A stretch of 64,000 nucleotides of DNA from Gerris lacustris (taxonomy: Eukaryota > Arthropoda > Insecta > Hemiptera > Gerridae), in NCBI GenBank assembly GCA_951217055.1, contig OX578279.1, positions 23,428,173 through 23,492,172 of the forward strand, read 5' to 3'. Of this stretch, positions 12,056 through 24,644 are shown piece by piece (within the stretch, counting starts at the first letter, position 1; every line of letters begins with the position of its first letter). Below the pieces are notes generated by a model. That model did no database searches. It saw only the letters and a list, made by a program, of their open reading frames with translations, and was not told where the DNA came from. A program made the position numbers and the translations under genes.

Positions 12056-13561
12056 TGGGTCGTTTTCATTCTTAGGGTACATTTGCTGTCTTCCTACTTT
12101 GCATTCAAATTTCTTAGGATGTACAAGAAATTTCTAAGTTCTCTCTTCACAATTTTATTCTCCTCAATGCAAGGAATTAGGATATACCTATTTTTATTAA
12201 GAAACGTTGTGCTTTATATATTAAAAAAAAATAATAAAATAAAAAAACTCATGAATGTCACTGTCTTCAGGCATTTTATATAATGTTGAAGAGCCCCCGT
12301 TTTAAGGCCCGTACAGTTACAGAAACGAAACCTTAACCAGTGGTCTTATAAGATTTCCTATTTACACATAACGAAGAGATAATAAGTTTAATTATTTTCA
12401 GTTTTTTGGAAAAAATAAAGATAATAATGTCCATAATGTTAGAGCCAAAGTCGACCTCATGAATGTCACGTCTTTTACAGTGTCACAGATTTTTAGTAGG
12501 AATGGGGATACACCAAGGTATACCTCTCCGAGAGTCCAAAAACATCGTTCAAATGTCGCTGTGCCTTCATTTACACTGGATCCTCTGTCAGAATCTACTT
12601 TCTAAAAATAAATGGTAAGTATTTTTAATCATCCTCATGAATGTCACGTTGATTTCTTAATTATTACGCTTTATTAAATTATTGTAATTATTGATGAAGT
12701 ATAGTGCTTACTTTACAGTTTAATTATATCCCAAGTTCAATTTTATAGCTTTAATAAAAATTTAATTTTTATTGTAAATCTCGTGAGCAGTCATGACCGT
12801 CACAACTCATGAATGTCACTATATGGTCTGTGACAGTTACACAAACATTAAGGCGTTACCACCTAATAGCTTGGGCAAGATTTTATACAGTTATTTTAGC
12901 TATTTTTTATAAATTTTATAATAAAAATATATGATATTAAAACTATTTATATAAAGTTTATAATAAAAATATAACTCAATCGATAACAAGTATTGTCTTT
13001 CTTATTTAACTCATGAATGTCACTTTTTCATTAATTAATTTAAAAGTCCTTAAATTTTTTTTTCTCTACAATTTTTTACAATTCAAATATAAATGTCAAC
13101 CTGCAGCATAATTACACTTAAAAAGCCAACTTCCTTATCAATACGAACCTTAATTCCATATAAGAGTCAAAATATTAGCAACTTTTTTGTGACATTCATG
13201 AGTTTTTTTTAAAAAAAAATACCTGAAATACTATATGAAGATAAATCATCTTCTTAAAAGTAATTAAAACATATATTTGAACGCGTTTGGAGAGCTTCAG
13301 CAGTAAAATTACCTTGAAAAATAAAATGTGCTCGGGACAATTTATCGTGACATTCATGAGGGGACATTGCTCTTTTTTGCACTAACAAAATTGCTAAAAA
13401 ATTAGCAAGCAAACAAATTGGCAAACGATAGGCTGATTCATGAACTAGAATGTTTATACAACATCTAGGATTGATCAATGGTTTGATTTCTTCAAGTTGA
13501 AATTTTGTGTTGGGGCACTTTTAGAGACCACCAAATGTACCCTACAAATGAAAACGACCCA
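12056..13561. mobile_element. TIR DNA transposon with repeated subterminal motif
   Basis: The two 30-bp ends are inverted repeats matching at 28 of 30 positions (TGGGTCGTTTTCATT... at 12056; its complement ending at 13561). The interior carries seven copies of CTCATGAATGTCAC. Repeated motifs that face inward from both ends are typical of transposase-binding subterminal repeats, for example in hAT and CACTA elements. No intact transposase is visible; two short open frames (12083-12283 plus, 13254-13478 minus) show no domain. No convincing target duplication was found, so the superfamily is unassigned. Confidence 0.8.
12248..13360. repeat. Seven copies of CTCATGAATGTCAC at ~180-bp spacing
   Basis: The 14-mer occurs at 12248, 12456, 12634, 12806 and 13010 on the plus strand, and inverted at 13189 and 13347. 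Spacings are 208, 178, 172, 204, 179 and 158. All copies are exact although the sequence between them is unrelated, which implies selection on the motif as a binding site. Confidence 0.85.
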
Positions 13562-13605
13562 GTTAATTAAAATAAAATCACAGGGAAGTACTTACGTCCA
13601 AGTAC

Positions 13606-14190
13606 TTTTTAGGGTTTTGTAGAAGATTAAGCATGCCCGTTATGTAATTATGATTTTATTCTTCGATCTCAAGGGTCCGGGTTCGATCCCCCGGGGGGTC
13701 ACAATGTTTTTCATCGGTAATAACGACTAGAAAAATTCATTTTTTCAGACCATTTCCATCGCTTCACCATAAGGTATAACCATGAATTATTTCGAAATTT
13801 TAGGACCACCCGTTGTATAGTGGTTTGGGAGGGGGGAAATTTTTGGGGGTATATTTTGACTTATAAAATTAATAAAGAATGAAAAATTTAAAAAAGCAAA
13901 TATATATTTGAATCCTAATCTTCACCAGCTTTCATATGATACCCAACTCGAAAATTAAAAAAAATATAAATTTTTGAGTTTACAACATTTTTGCGAATTG
14001 CGCATGCGCATATTTAATTTTGAACTTCTGTATATTTTTCCTGTGGTTGGGTCAAAAAGTTGCACCAGTATTTCAAATTTCAGCTCTTTAGCTTAAACGG
14101 TTCGGGCCCTATAAACCAAAGAGCGACGGACAGACGGACACATCACCCTCGGCATGAGGGTTTTGAGAAGAATCTACAAAACCCTAAAAA
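13606..14190 (+). mobile_element. 585-bp MITE with 18-bp TIRs and a tRNA-like B box
   Basis: The termini TTTTTAGGGTTTTGTAGA at 13606 and the inverse ending at 14190 match perfectly. Near the 5' end is GGTCCGGGTTCGATCCCCCG, a T-arm/B-box match. Near the 3' end is a GACGGACAGACGGACAC segment. The layout (B box plus GTCTGTC-type block) parallels family B. It is non-coding. No clear target duplication was found. Confidence 0.8.
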
Positions 14191-14441
14191 TGATTATATG
14201 CCACCCCTTTCGGGCATCATCAGACCTCAAGTCCTTGTTAAGATTTTACATATTTTTTTAAAAGTAATAAATATAAATAATTAAAATGATCCTTAGATCA
14301 TCTATGCCTCATTGAGGTCACACAACCACAGTATGCCGTAGATGATCTGAGGACCTGTTTGATCCAAACACAGTTAATCTAAAAATATAATAAATGGAAA
14401 TAATTGATGAAAGTATTAAGGTATGTTAAGAGGAAGCTTTT

Positions 14442-15023
14442 TACTTTCTCATATAAAGAGAAAGTATTGTGATTGGGCGAAAATTCGATTTTGATGGATT
14501 TACACGTTTTGAGGTCCCCTGAGTCCAAAAAAGTGGTTTTTAAAAAATGTCTGTCTGTACCGACGCCTGGAGCCTAAACTACTGGGCTGATATTAATTTG
14601 GCATACATGTTTAGAAAAATCATACTCCGTGGAGAAATCGAGAAATGAATTTTACCTCCAAATTTGGGGGCGCTATCCCTCAAAAACTCTGAAAAAAAAT
14701 TATTTCTCTAAAACAGTTCCGACGATATTGATTAAAAAATTCTAAATTGTAGTCCATTCAAATACAAATCTAACCGACGATTTAAGCCGTTTTCCCGGGA
14801 AAAATCTAGTTCCTGAGAAAATAGCTTTATACGCGGAGGGATAGAGGCCGGGTTTGATTCCCCGAGGAGAAGTTATTTTTATGATATATTTTGATAAAAT
14901 GTTTAATAAAAATTAAATTTACCAACGAAAACGAATAAATGGAAAACACTGGGTCAAGTAATTATGAGTTCGTATATGAGAAAGTTTGTCTGAGTTGTCT
15001 CTGGCCGATTTTTTTTTTTTTTT
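14442..15023 (+). repeat. Family B, near full length
   Basis: It runs from TACTTTCTCATATAAAGAGA to GTTGTCTCTGGCCGAT followed by 15 T. The B box is degraded to GGCCGGGTTTGATTCCCCG. Orientation is opposite to the 4033 copy. Confidence 0.85.
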
Positions 15024-16165
15024 AGATATTCAGATATTTCAACTTTCTCTTCGATTTTGACAGATAACCTTAGCAGAAAATTTTTTCAGAAGGGTAATTT
15101 ATAAAAAGGTTTTAATTCTTCATCTTTACTTTCCTAATTACTTAAATTTTACTTTTATATTTTACTCATTACTTAAATTAAAGGATACAATTTGAAGCAT
15201 GGTATAAGTGTTCAGCCCTATATTAACCTCGGGTCTATAAATAAATTGAAAACTTTAAAACACTAAATATTTATTGTTATAAATAAATTGAACTTATTAT
15301 TTGACTCATCAGAAATAGTTTGATATTAAAGATTCAAGACTTTAGTTGTGTCATAAAAATAAAAAAAAAAAAAATCTTGACCTCTAAATAAATAAATAGA
15401 TTTAATTTATCGGTTTAAATCGATCGATACCTACCGGATAGTTGAGATTTAAAGGTATAAAGTTTAAATGGATGTATGAGGGGGATGTATATGATACCAT
15501 TAGCACCCCTGCTGTAGGGGGATTAACCTGGTCTAGGTTGTTAACAGAACATGGGAAGGATGTGGGTTTAACCGTATCTAAAATAGAAGTGGGTGTCAGT
15601 TATACTAAACCCGCTAGATTATACTTGTGTTGCTGGTCGTGCATACCAATGCCGAAGCCAAAGGCAACTTTCTACATATTCCACATTCGTTTGCAACAAC
15701 CCTTTTCCCTTCACGATTACAACGCTAAAAGCTAAAACAAGATTTTAAATAAAACATTTTCTCCGCAACTTCTTCTCTGTTTCCACGACTTTGACTCCAA
15801 ACCACTCTCATTCTACTAATTGGAGTTTCTTTATAGTTGCCACTTTTGAGTCGAATTTGCCTTTGATTCATGTGTTTGATATTCAAGAGTCATTTTCATG
15901 GAAACTTTATACAAAATTATATTTGTTGTACTATTCAGTGCGTTTCCACTCGTAAATTTCCATAGCTTCAGGACTCTAGGAAACAAAATTTAATTATGCT
16001 TCAAAACTAAACATTTTAGTTTTAATTCAATTCAACTAATTCATATCTCAATTTTTACGCCACCTCATACGTCTAAAATATTATTCTTGTATAATTTAAT
16101 ATCTCGTGTGTGTCTTTAAGACGAGGGTACGAATCTTTAAATATACATTTTGCATCTAAGCTTAT
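15024..16165. other. Unassigned sequence with one less AT-rich patch
   Basis: 15430-15740 is less AT-rich than its surroundings and holds a 97-codon open frame on the plus strand starting at 15442. It has no domain, splice sites or repeats that I can recognise, so it is not called as a gene. Confidence 0.4.
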
Positions 16166-16565
16166 CAAACAGAAATTCGTTTCGGACATCAGGGATCACG
16201 TCTGTCTGTCCGTCTATATTTTTTCCAACCTACATATCTTTAAAACTTGTCGTCCGATTTGAATGAAATCTGGATTGTAATTTCAACAATTAACACCTAT
16301 ATCTTTACAAGCACTTTTCCGATTTTGAAGAAATTGTGATGATTTGTCGAATGTATCCCACAGATGGTCTCATTAATTTCAACCATCTACGCTCATTAAA
16401 TTTTACTAAATTCATACTTTTATTAATGTAAAACACAAAACAATTTTGACATATTTAAAATAAAAGGAGGAACAATTAAATAAATAAGATAATAATGGGT
16501 GGTAAAAGCAAAACAAAAGTGAAGTATGCTATAGGACTCGAATAAGCTATGTTGTAATGGCAGAA
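16166..16565 (+). repeat. Family C, 5'-truncated and diverged
   Basis: It carries TTCGTTTCGGACATCAGGGA, GTCTGTCTGTCCGTC and the later AACAATTTTGACATATTT block in family order. The tail is degraded to AGCTATGTTGTAATGGCAG. Confidence 0.75.
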
Positions 16566-17775
16566 TTTTTTATTATTTTGATATATAACACGATTTTAAA
16601 TTACAATTTAAAGCTGATTTACTGTATTTATAAATTAAATTTCTAGGGATATGATCATATATTTTTTTTAAATTCCTTTTTTTTATTAAAAAAAAATATG
16701 TTTATACATATCAAGGCACTGGGTGTGGCGCACCCGGCTTGGAAGGGTTATTTCATCCACTATTATTATTCCGTACTTCTATGTTAGTGAGGTTGTAGTA
16801 GTAAAGGTATTCAGCAATTTTAAAAAGGAATTCAGCAGTAGAATAATAAAGAGATAAAATTTATAATATTGTTTTATAAGAAAAGTATGTGATAGGTATT
16901 TGAAAATTTGTAATATAAGGGATAAAAAAACCACAAATAAATATAATTATGATTAGAGAGGTTAAAAATAGAAACACAACAATATTGTCACCACAATTTT
17001 TTTATAATTAAATAGACGCGTTTCGACTTACAATGTCATCTTCAGTATGTGTGTTAACTTAGTAAGAGTGAATGCTGTACTAAGCTAACTATTTTACACA
17101 TTTTTATGGTAAACTAACAGTACCAAGTGTACAAGGTGGGTGGGGGAAAAAATGTCGGATCGTAATAAAGGTATTATTCAGGTAAATATTATGTTTTTCA
17201 ACTTCTTAAAACTAAACAATAAATCCTTATTTTACTATAACTAAAATTCCTTACAACTACCAGACATTATTTTAAAAGAATATTATTTATTGGTTTTACA
17301 AAAGCAGAGTTAATAAAATTAGATTTTTCATTAAAACATTCTACATTTGTATCTTGGATAGCTCTTTGAATTTATAAGATTTTTAGAAGGACCAATTTCC
17401 TATTTTTTTGGCACGAGTGTAAAAGTTCATAATTATTAATATAAAATGTATGATCGGTTTCTAGAACATATACAAATAAATAGAATAATAAACGGGTAAT
17501 ATCATTCGAAAATTAATATAATATTTAATTGAAATATTATTAGAGAGTATAAAAATCCTAAATAAATAAAACTTATAAAATGTTAGTATATTCAGATGTT
17601 TGTTCTTTTTTATCCAATTTTCCAACGTTTGATATTAATAAACCATTTATTGCAAAAGAAAGATCTATTTCACTAACATTTCTACTATAAATTATTGGAT
17701 GTGCAAATCGGCAATTAGCCGGTGGTACCCATAAAGGGTCGAATTCCATTTCTTTTTTATATCAATTAAACCTCG
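16566..17775. other. Unassigned sequence with a hammerhead-like half-element
   Basis: At 17019-17050 the minus strand reads CTGAAGATGACATTGTAAGT then CGAAACGCGTC, the same hairpin pattern as in the palindromes but as a single arm. Nothing else is recognised. Confidence 0.5.
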
Positions 17776-18060
17776 CTATACAATTGACCCATTCTTTTCC
17801 ATTTTGCTCGATTTGATACCACTCTCTTCCAACATACTCCACCGCTCAAGTTCCTCACTTACTCTCACCTCCCAGTTTTTTGGGCCTTTCCCACTTAATT
17901 TTCTTCTCGACCCACATAAAAAACGAAGGTTAATTTTCTATGATATCGGTCACCAATTTAATATTTATTTTGACTATTCCTCACCATAAGACCTCACCAT
18001 ATGCCCAGTCCATTCGATTTCAAGTACTATTTCGGCAATGTCTTTTAGTTTGGGCTTGTA
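17776..18060 (-). pseudogene. RTE-like LINE reverse transcriptase C-terminus, decayed
   Basis: Translating the minus strand gives YKPKLKDIAEIVLEIEWTGH with MVRS following. After a stop-ridden gap comes GSRRKLSGKGPKNWEV and then RVSEELERWSMLEESGIKSS. The order (a D-I-x-E-R/I-V segment, W-x-G-H, then a G-K/R-x-P-x-x-W segment followed by an acidic helix) is the established C-terminal pattern of RTE-type non-LTR retrotransposon proteins. Several in-frame stops (near 17970 and 17940) show it is dead. Endonuclease and polymerase domains are not present. There is no clear 3' tail, so the boundaries are approximate. Confidence 0.65.
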
Positions 18061-18439
18061 ACGTAGAAGCCAAGTCAAGAATATTCAAGGAAAGCTGTGT
18101 AGACCTTAGGCTAGCTAAGGCTCGAATTTCTGTCTGTGGTGCTTTCCCCTACCAAGAATCTATCAGACTAAGCCTTAGCATAGAGTCACACGGGGAGTCC
18201 GATCTTAGCTCTGGAGGTGTACACATCATCCACCAATACCACACATATATAAACAGATACCAATAAATATATCCAATACATAACTGGTTCACTTTATTCA
18301 CTCGCCAAATCCCCGTTACAGTTTTCTCAGTTATTCATGTGTTGCATTTCTCACCTCACCTTGTCCATGTTCCATTGCTTTACCAGTTAGGATAATATTA
18401 CACTCTTCCATCGTATAATTTTCTTTTACTTTTTACTAC

Positions 18440-18790
18440 GTTTTTATTAGCTTGCTTTCTTGTTAGTTTGTCCAGTACAAATCTTGCAATCGATTTTTAA
18501 CTAACTTCCCGAATAGCTAGGCATTTGAAACTTTTAGATAGCTCAGAACACGATGACAATGCATAATTTTAATACGTTTAGACATCTTTCAGCAGAATTG
18601 AATTCGTTTTCAGCAAATTTTGCTGTAAGAAAGTTAGTTCGGAGTTATTTTATTTGTTTTGACATATCCCATATTTACAATCTTCATTTTGACGGGTTTC
18701 AAATTTATGATTTATGACAGAAAATTTAAAAACATAGTATATAAAAAGTTCTTTTTATCTTAAAATTATCTGTTTTAGAATGAAATATAC
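18440..18790 (+). repeat. Family H dispersed repeat, copy 1
   Basis: It shares GTCCAGTA-AAATCTTGCAAT, AGCTCAGAACACGATGACAA and CTTCATTTTGACGGGTTTCA in order with 24645-25010, and a shorter stretch with 59555-59875. It is non-coding and its termini are not defined. Confidence 0.75.
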
Positions 18791-19235
18791 ATCTAAATCT
18801 ATTAAACGAATTCTAACTCATTCCAACCCTCATATATATTTCCTTCTTCATGCTGCCGTCCATCGTTAATAGTCTTTCGATATATACGAATTTTTGAACC
18901 TCCTGACATAATAATATATGATAAATTAAAGAAACTTTTATTTTATTTTTTTTTAAAGTTGCTATACATCACCCATCACATCAGGGATTCTTCAGGCTAC
19001 AACATTAACAATATCGACAAATTACCAATAAAAATTACTTATGAAATTTCTATTTACAATAAGAATAGGGATAATAATAATAATAATCAATCAAAATAAA
19101 AAATAAGAATCAAAAGAATAAGAAATCAAAAGAAATATCAATCAAAACTAAGAAAGCAATGAGAATCAGGGGTTCTTCAGGCTACAACATTAATAATTAA
19201 TATAAAAATGCCATTTTTCAAAACTGGTCTTATTC

Positions 19236-19238
<3 letters not shown>

Positions 19239-19305
<67 letters not shown>
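19239..19305. repeat. 67-bp poly-T
   Basis: An uninterrupted T tract directly precedes the 152-bp tandem array. It could be the A tail of a minus-strand retroposon, but no body was identified. Confidence 0.8.
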
Positions 19306-19306
<1 letters not shown>

Positions 19307-19740
19307 TTTCTGTATTCTTCACCTTAGTTGTATCTATGTGCAAAATTTAGGGAAGATTAAATGACGGTAAGTGGTTCAAAATTGGGGTAATAGGTGTGCG
19401 ATGAAACTTGAAAAGCAAATAAATTTGACGCCATTTTTTTTTAATTTTTTACTTTTGGTTTCTGTATTCTTCACCTTAGTTGTATTTATGTGCAAAATTT
19501 GGGAAAGATTGAATGACGGTAAGTGGTTCAAAATTGGGGTAATAGGTGTGCGATGAAACTTGAAAAGCAAATAAATTTGACGCCATTTTTTTTTTTTAAT
19601 TTTTTTACTTTTGGTTTCTGTATTGTTCGCCTAAGTTGTATTTATGTGCAAAATTTGAGGAAGATTGAATCACGGGAAGTGGTTAAAAATTGGGGAAACG
19701 GAAATGTGCGATGAAACTTACAAAGCAAAGTAATATAAGA
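19306..19740 (+). repeat. Three tandem ~152-bp units
   Basis: Units begin at 19306, 19458 and 19614 with GTTTCTGTATTCTTCACCTT or a variant and contain GTAAGTGGTTCAAAATTGGG. The first two are nearly identical and the third is diverged. Each unit ends with a T-rich stretch similar to the poly-T upstream. Confidence 0.85.
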
Positions 19741-19925
19741 CCAGTAAAAATATCAACAAATTACCAATAAAAATTGCTTATGCAATTTCTAGTTTTGTAA
19801 TTAAATTTTATAATTACAATCTAATTTTCCTTTTAACATGAGTCAACATTTGGTAAATATATTTAGTTTTTTTTTTTTATAAAAATATAATATTTTGTGT
19901 CCCTCTACATTGTTAAAAGAATATG

Positions 19926-20723
<798 letters not shown>

Positions 20724-21351
20724 TCAAAGCAGTTTAAGATGGCTAGAAGGTGTAATGACGAATAAAACTCAAGTTTTCATAGGAGACGTTTCGACCCTGT
20801 TAAGGTCATCCTCAGTCCTTTAATTAAAATTCCATTTGTCATGTCGAATTTTCCGTTAAAATTTTTTTTTGTTTTCAGTTTTATCTCCATAAGAGAAAGT
20901 CAGATGTCATTTAATTAAATTTAATAATTAATAATTAATTACATACATAAATTACAAAAACGCAACAATAAGATACTAATAAAAACATTTTTACTAACAA
21001 AATAAAAATAAAATAAATACTTCAAAATTGACTATCACAGAGGCTGTTTTTGAAGTATTTATTTTATTTTTATTTTGTTAGTAAAAATTTTTTTATTAGT
21101 ATCTTATTGTTGCGTTTTTGTATTTTATGTATGTAATTAATTATTAATTATTAAATTTAATTAAATGACATCTGACTTTCTCTTATGGAGATAAAACTGA
21201 AAACAAAAAAAATTTTTAACGGAAAATTCGACATGACAAATGGAATTTTAATTAAAGGACTGAGGATGACCTTAACAGGGTCGAAACGTCTCCTATGAAA
21301 ACTTGAGTTTTATTCGTCATTACACCTTCTAGCCATCTTAAACTGCTTTGA
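20724..21351. mobile_element. 628-bp near-perfect palindrome with hammerhead-like hairpins
   Basis: The arms (about 20724-21027 and 21048-21351) are nearly identical inverse copies around a 20-base centre. Reading outward along the right arm, AGGA-CTGAGGA-T-GACC...GGTC-GAAACGTC-TCCT lies at about 21260-21299, with the mirror copy at about 20776-20815. It has no coding sequence. The high arm identity implies recent formation or gene conversion. Confidence 0.9.
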
Positions 21352-22039
21352 TTGAATTACAAGGGTGTATAGTTTAAATATTTCCTTTTAAATTATTTAA
21401 TAATTTAAAGAAATATATTAAATAAAAAAATATTTATAAAAATATATGTTCCACATTAATGACTTGATTTATCATTGTATTTTTAGACACTATAATATCT
21501 TTGCCCTTTAATGATGTATTACTAGTTAAAAAGTGAAAGAAAAGATAAATATAAGTATAATTTATAATTATAAATACCTAAATTATAAAGTATTACACCT
21601 ACCCCAATTTTGTAAAAGTGGGTATCATACTAGGTGTGTATTTCACTTTATTTTGTTACATATTAAACATTTTTCTATATTGGTTTTGTTTAGCAATGAG
21701 CCTATATAACGAGTAAGTTCCATATAATTTTGTTAGAAAAAACTAATTTTGAAATATAACTGTTAACTTGTATTTCATGAATAAATTAAGTTAGTGGTGC
21801 AGCAGCTAAAGAGGACGTCGGGGGATTTTTAAGGGGACGGGGGGCCTAGGAGACGTCTATTTACTCTACTTTTGTATTTATGGGTGATACTAAGGGTGGA
21901 TATCGGCTCCCGTAACCATATTATCTCATTAACATACCCATTTATCTCTATTACATATCCAACATAATCGCGTGAATTAGTAATATTTTCCCCTTAAAAA
22001 TTATGGACTTAAAACAATCGTAAATTTCACTTATTGAAG
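21352..22039. other. Unassigned sequence
   Basis: A less AT-rich patch at 21795-21920 (GACGTCGGGG ... GAGACGTC) shows no gene or repeat match. Confidence 0.4.
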
Positions 22040-22578
22040 CTTCTTGCTATTCTACTTCCACGCTTTATGTCTCTGAATTGTGAGATTCCATAATCCATTT
22101 CAGACATCAGAGAACAGTTTGGACTCTTGTCTGTCTGTCTGTCGATTAATATTTTTGCGAACCACCATATCTTATAACTACTTGTCTGAGTTTAATACAG
22201 TTTGATAGTAGCTCAAAAATAACCCATTTTTAAAACCATATGATTTCCACCTTTTTACGCCTTTCTCTTCCGCATGTAAACAAAAATTTTATTAACCCTA
22301 TATCTTTAAAATTTTATATTTTATTGAAAGTAGCCCTCAGATCTTTTTTAAATTGTTAATTTCAACTGCCTGCGCTATTTAAACATTAATAACCAGCATA
22401 ATGGCAGCATATGGTCAACTAATATTAATTGATACTGTTATCCATGTAATAAACAAAAAAAAAAGGTTTAGATATAGGGAGGATTAAATTAATTTGACAA
22501 TAATGGGTCGAAAACGCAAAAACGTGATTATATTAGGAGTGGAGTCCATGTGTTACACTAATTGGCAGACTATATTAA
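22040..22578 (+). repeat. Family C, diverged full-length copy
   Basis: It has CATTTCAGACATCAGAGAAC, GTCTGTCTGTCTGTCG and TTGCGAACCACCATATCTTA and ends TGTTACACTAATTGGCAGAC. Many substitutions mark it as older than the 26640 or 36102 copies. Confidence 0.75.
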
Positions 22579-22688
22579 AAAGTACTCATCCAATTTTGTA
22601 GAATTTTTCAACCATGTATGCACATTTAATATTGAAATTAAATAGATTTAAATTGGTAATAATTTAAGTATGCACCCTATTTTTTTTC

Positions 22689-23083
22689 AATGTATAAGAC
22701 GTATTGATGGCTGGTAAGTTAGTTAAAGAAAAAACCTTATTTCATTCAGATGAAACATTTCAACTCATAGTAGAGTCATCCTCAGTCATTTATATTTCTA
22801 AAACACAATTTTCATAAAATTAAACTTACAAATCTACTGGTTTTTCTTATATACCATATTTTAAAAAATAATTTTTTACTGTAATGTAAATATCAAACAA
22901 TTAAATTATGCTATATAAGAAAAACCAGTAAATGTGTAAGTCTAATTTTATGTAAAATTGTGTTTTAGAAATATAAATGACTGAGGATGACTCTACTATG
23001 AGTTGAAACGTTTCATCTGAATGAAATAATGTTTTTTCTTTAGTTAATTACTCCTTACAAGCCATCACTACATCTTATACATT
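22689..23083. mobile_element. 395-bp palindrome with hammerhead-like hairpins
   Basis: The arms run 22689-22860 and about 22910-23083. The right arm contains ATGA-CTGAGGA-T-GACTC...GAGTT-GAAACGTT-TCAT at about 22976-23014 and the left arm has the mirror copy. The sequence is otherwise unrelated to the 20724 palindrome apart from this pattern and position in the arm. Confidence 0.85.
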
Positions 23084-23803
23084 AAAATTAAGTGTGACCT
23101 CGATAGAAATAGAAACTGGTCCAAATCTCATGTGCCTTTCCATCCAATAATAGAACACAAGGAAGTTATGTGTCATACAAATTTGCCGACTATTTTCTTA
23201 ATTTATACATTTTCTTCTAATTAAGCTTTCAAGTGTAAGGCAATATAATAAGAAAGGGAAAGTGTTTTTTCTTTTTCATTCGTTTCTTTTTAAAGAAATA
23301 AAGAAAACGATCTTTTCTTGAAAAAAACTGCTTTACAGATTGCCTGAAAGGAAGGAAGTATCCTAAGTAAAGCCTAAGGAAAAATCAGGGCGATCCTGTT
23401 TAAATAAAGTATGGTCTCGAGTCAGTGCCCTAGTCTCGAGGATCTTAAATCAATTTGAATTGGCCCTCTATAAAAAACTTAAATAAATCTATCCATCTAT
23501 CTTACTGGAGTGACGCAGGAAAGATTTACTACTTTTTGCGTCTTCCCTTTTCCTGGGCATGATTTATTAACTGATATTTAATTCTTGTAGCTTGTTATTG
23601 TCTAGCTTCTTTTATTTTTGTTAATTTTCCAATAAATGAAATCTGCAATTAAATTTCAAGGCAAGAGCTTAAAATCCCTTTGTGGTGATTATATTACGTT
23701 GATTTTAATAATGAATAAGCAAAAAAAGGGTTATAATAAATCATAAATATTGTGCCAGACCGAAGTTGTTTATTTTTTTATTTTATTTAGGTTTTAGACT
23801 TAA
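23084..23803. other. Unassigned, with a family C tail fragment
   Basis: 23160-23200 resembles the C-family 3' end (GGAAGTTATGTGTCATACAA). Nothing else is recognised. Confidence 0.4.
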
Positions 23804-23894
23804 ATAAATTGAACGAGTAAGTTATTTTTGTTAAATTAAACGAATAAGATATTTTTGTTAAATTAAACGAATAAGATATTTTTGTTAAATTAAG
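23804..23894 (+). repeat. 27-bp tandem repeat, about 3.3 copies
   Basis: The unit starts TTAAATTAAACGAATAAGAT; the last two complete units are identical. Confidence 0.85.
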
Positions 23895-24288
23895 TATGTT
23901 CTTTTTTATGTAAAATATTAAATAAATGCCAAAACAAGTCGCTATTTCTAGACATTATGTATAATTAAGGATGAAATAGTGGCATTAACTTTTTAAAACA
24001 ATCTTGTACTTGTTTGTATCAGTGCGGTAACTGGGGACAAATTGCGGGAGAAAGACCGTAATTAACATGTTATTATAGCACGCACTACTTGGGAGATATG
24101 TCAAATTGTTAGAAAAACTTTTTGTTATATGTGTTGGTGTATAAAATATGGTAGTATGACATTTGAGTAATTGAAAAAGTAAGGTTAAATTTACATCTAC
24201 ATAATTAGTTTTCTTAAAGTTGTCTTAAGCTAAAGTTCTCGCGTGTTTATCTTATAACTTATTCTTGGGTATATTATGTAGAGAAAAA

Positions 24289-24550
24289 TGTGTGGGTGAA
24301 CAATACAGGGTGAACAGTTCAAGAGAAAGTTTTCTCATGAACTTTCTGAATTCGCATTTTTTTTTTTTTTTTTTATTGAAATAGGGTTTTAATTTATGTT
24401 TTGTTAAGACAGCAGACAGACACAACCCAGAAAAAGTGTGGGTGCACAATACGTTTTCTCCTGAATTTACTGAATTCGCATTTTTAATGGAATAGATTTC
24501 TTAATTTAAATTGTCCTAAGACAGCAGGCGGATCAAACCCAGGGGAAACA
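24289..24550 (+). repeat. Diverged tandem duplication (~140 bp unit)
   Basis: GTGTGGGTG-ACAATAC, CTGAATTCGCATTTTT and AAGACAGCAG recur in the same order in 24289-24434 and 24435-24550. The first unit has an expanded poly-T. Confidence 0.7.
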
Positions 24551-24644
24551 ATTGGCAGACAAACGTGAATAACATTTTTAAATATAGACTTACATAGTGT
24601 GAATGATTTTATATTCAATAATACCTCTAATTTTACTAAGCTTT

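Larger units (their letters stand above)
19017..19795. repeat. Direct 41-bp repeats flanking poly-T and a 152-bp array
   Basis: ACAAATTACCAATAAAAATT with its flanks occurs at 19019 and again at 19756. A second duplicated segment, TTCTTCAGGCTACAACATTA, lies at about 18988 and 19171. The paired segments bracket the poly-T/tandem array and suggest local duplication or insertion. Confidence 0.65.

Noticed and set aside
12248..13360. CRISPR-like regularly spaced repeats (CTCATGAATGTCAC)
   Set aside because: The unit is too short, spacers are about 170 bases, some copies are inverted and the locus lies inside a TIR transposon of a eukaryotic genome.
15442..15735. 97-codon open frame with a less AT-rich composition
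   Set aside because: No domain, splice signals, homologous repeat or neighbour supports it. It was kept only as an unassigned patch.
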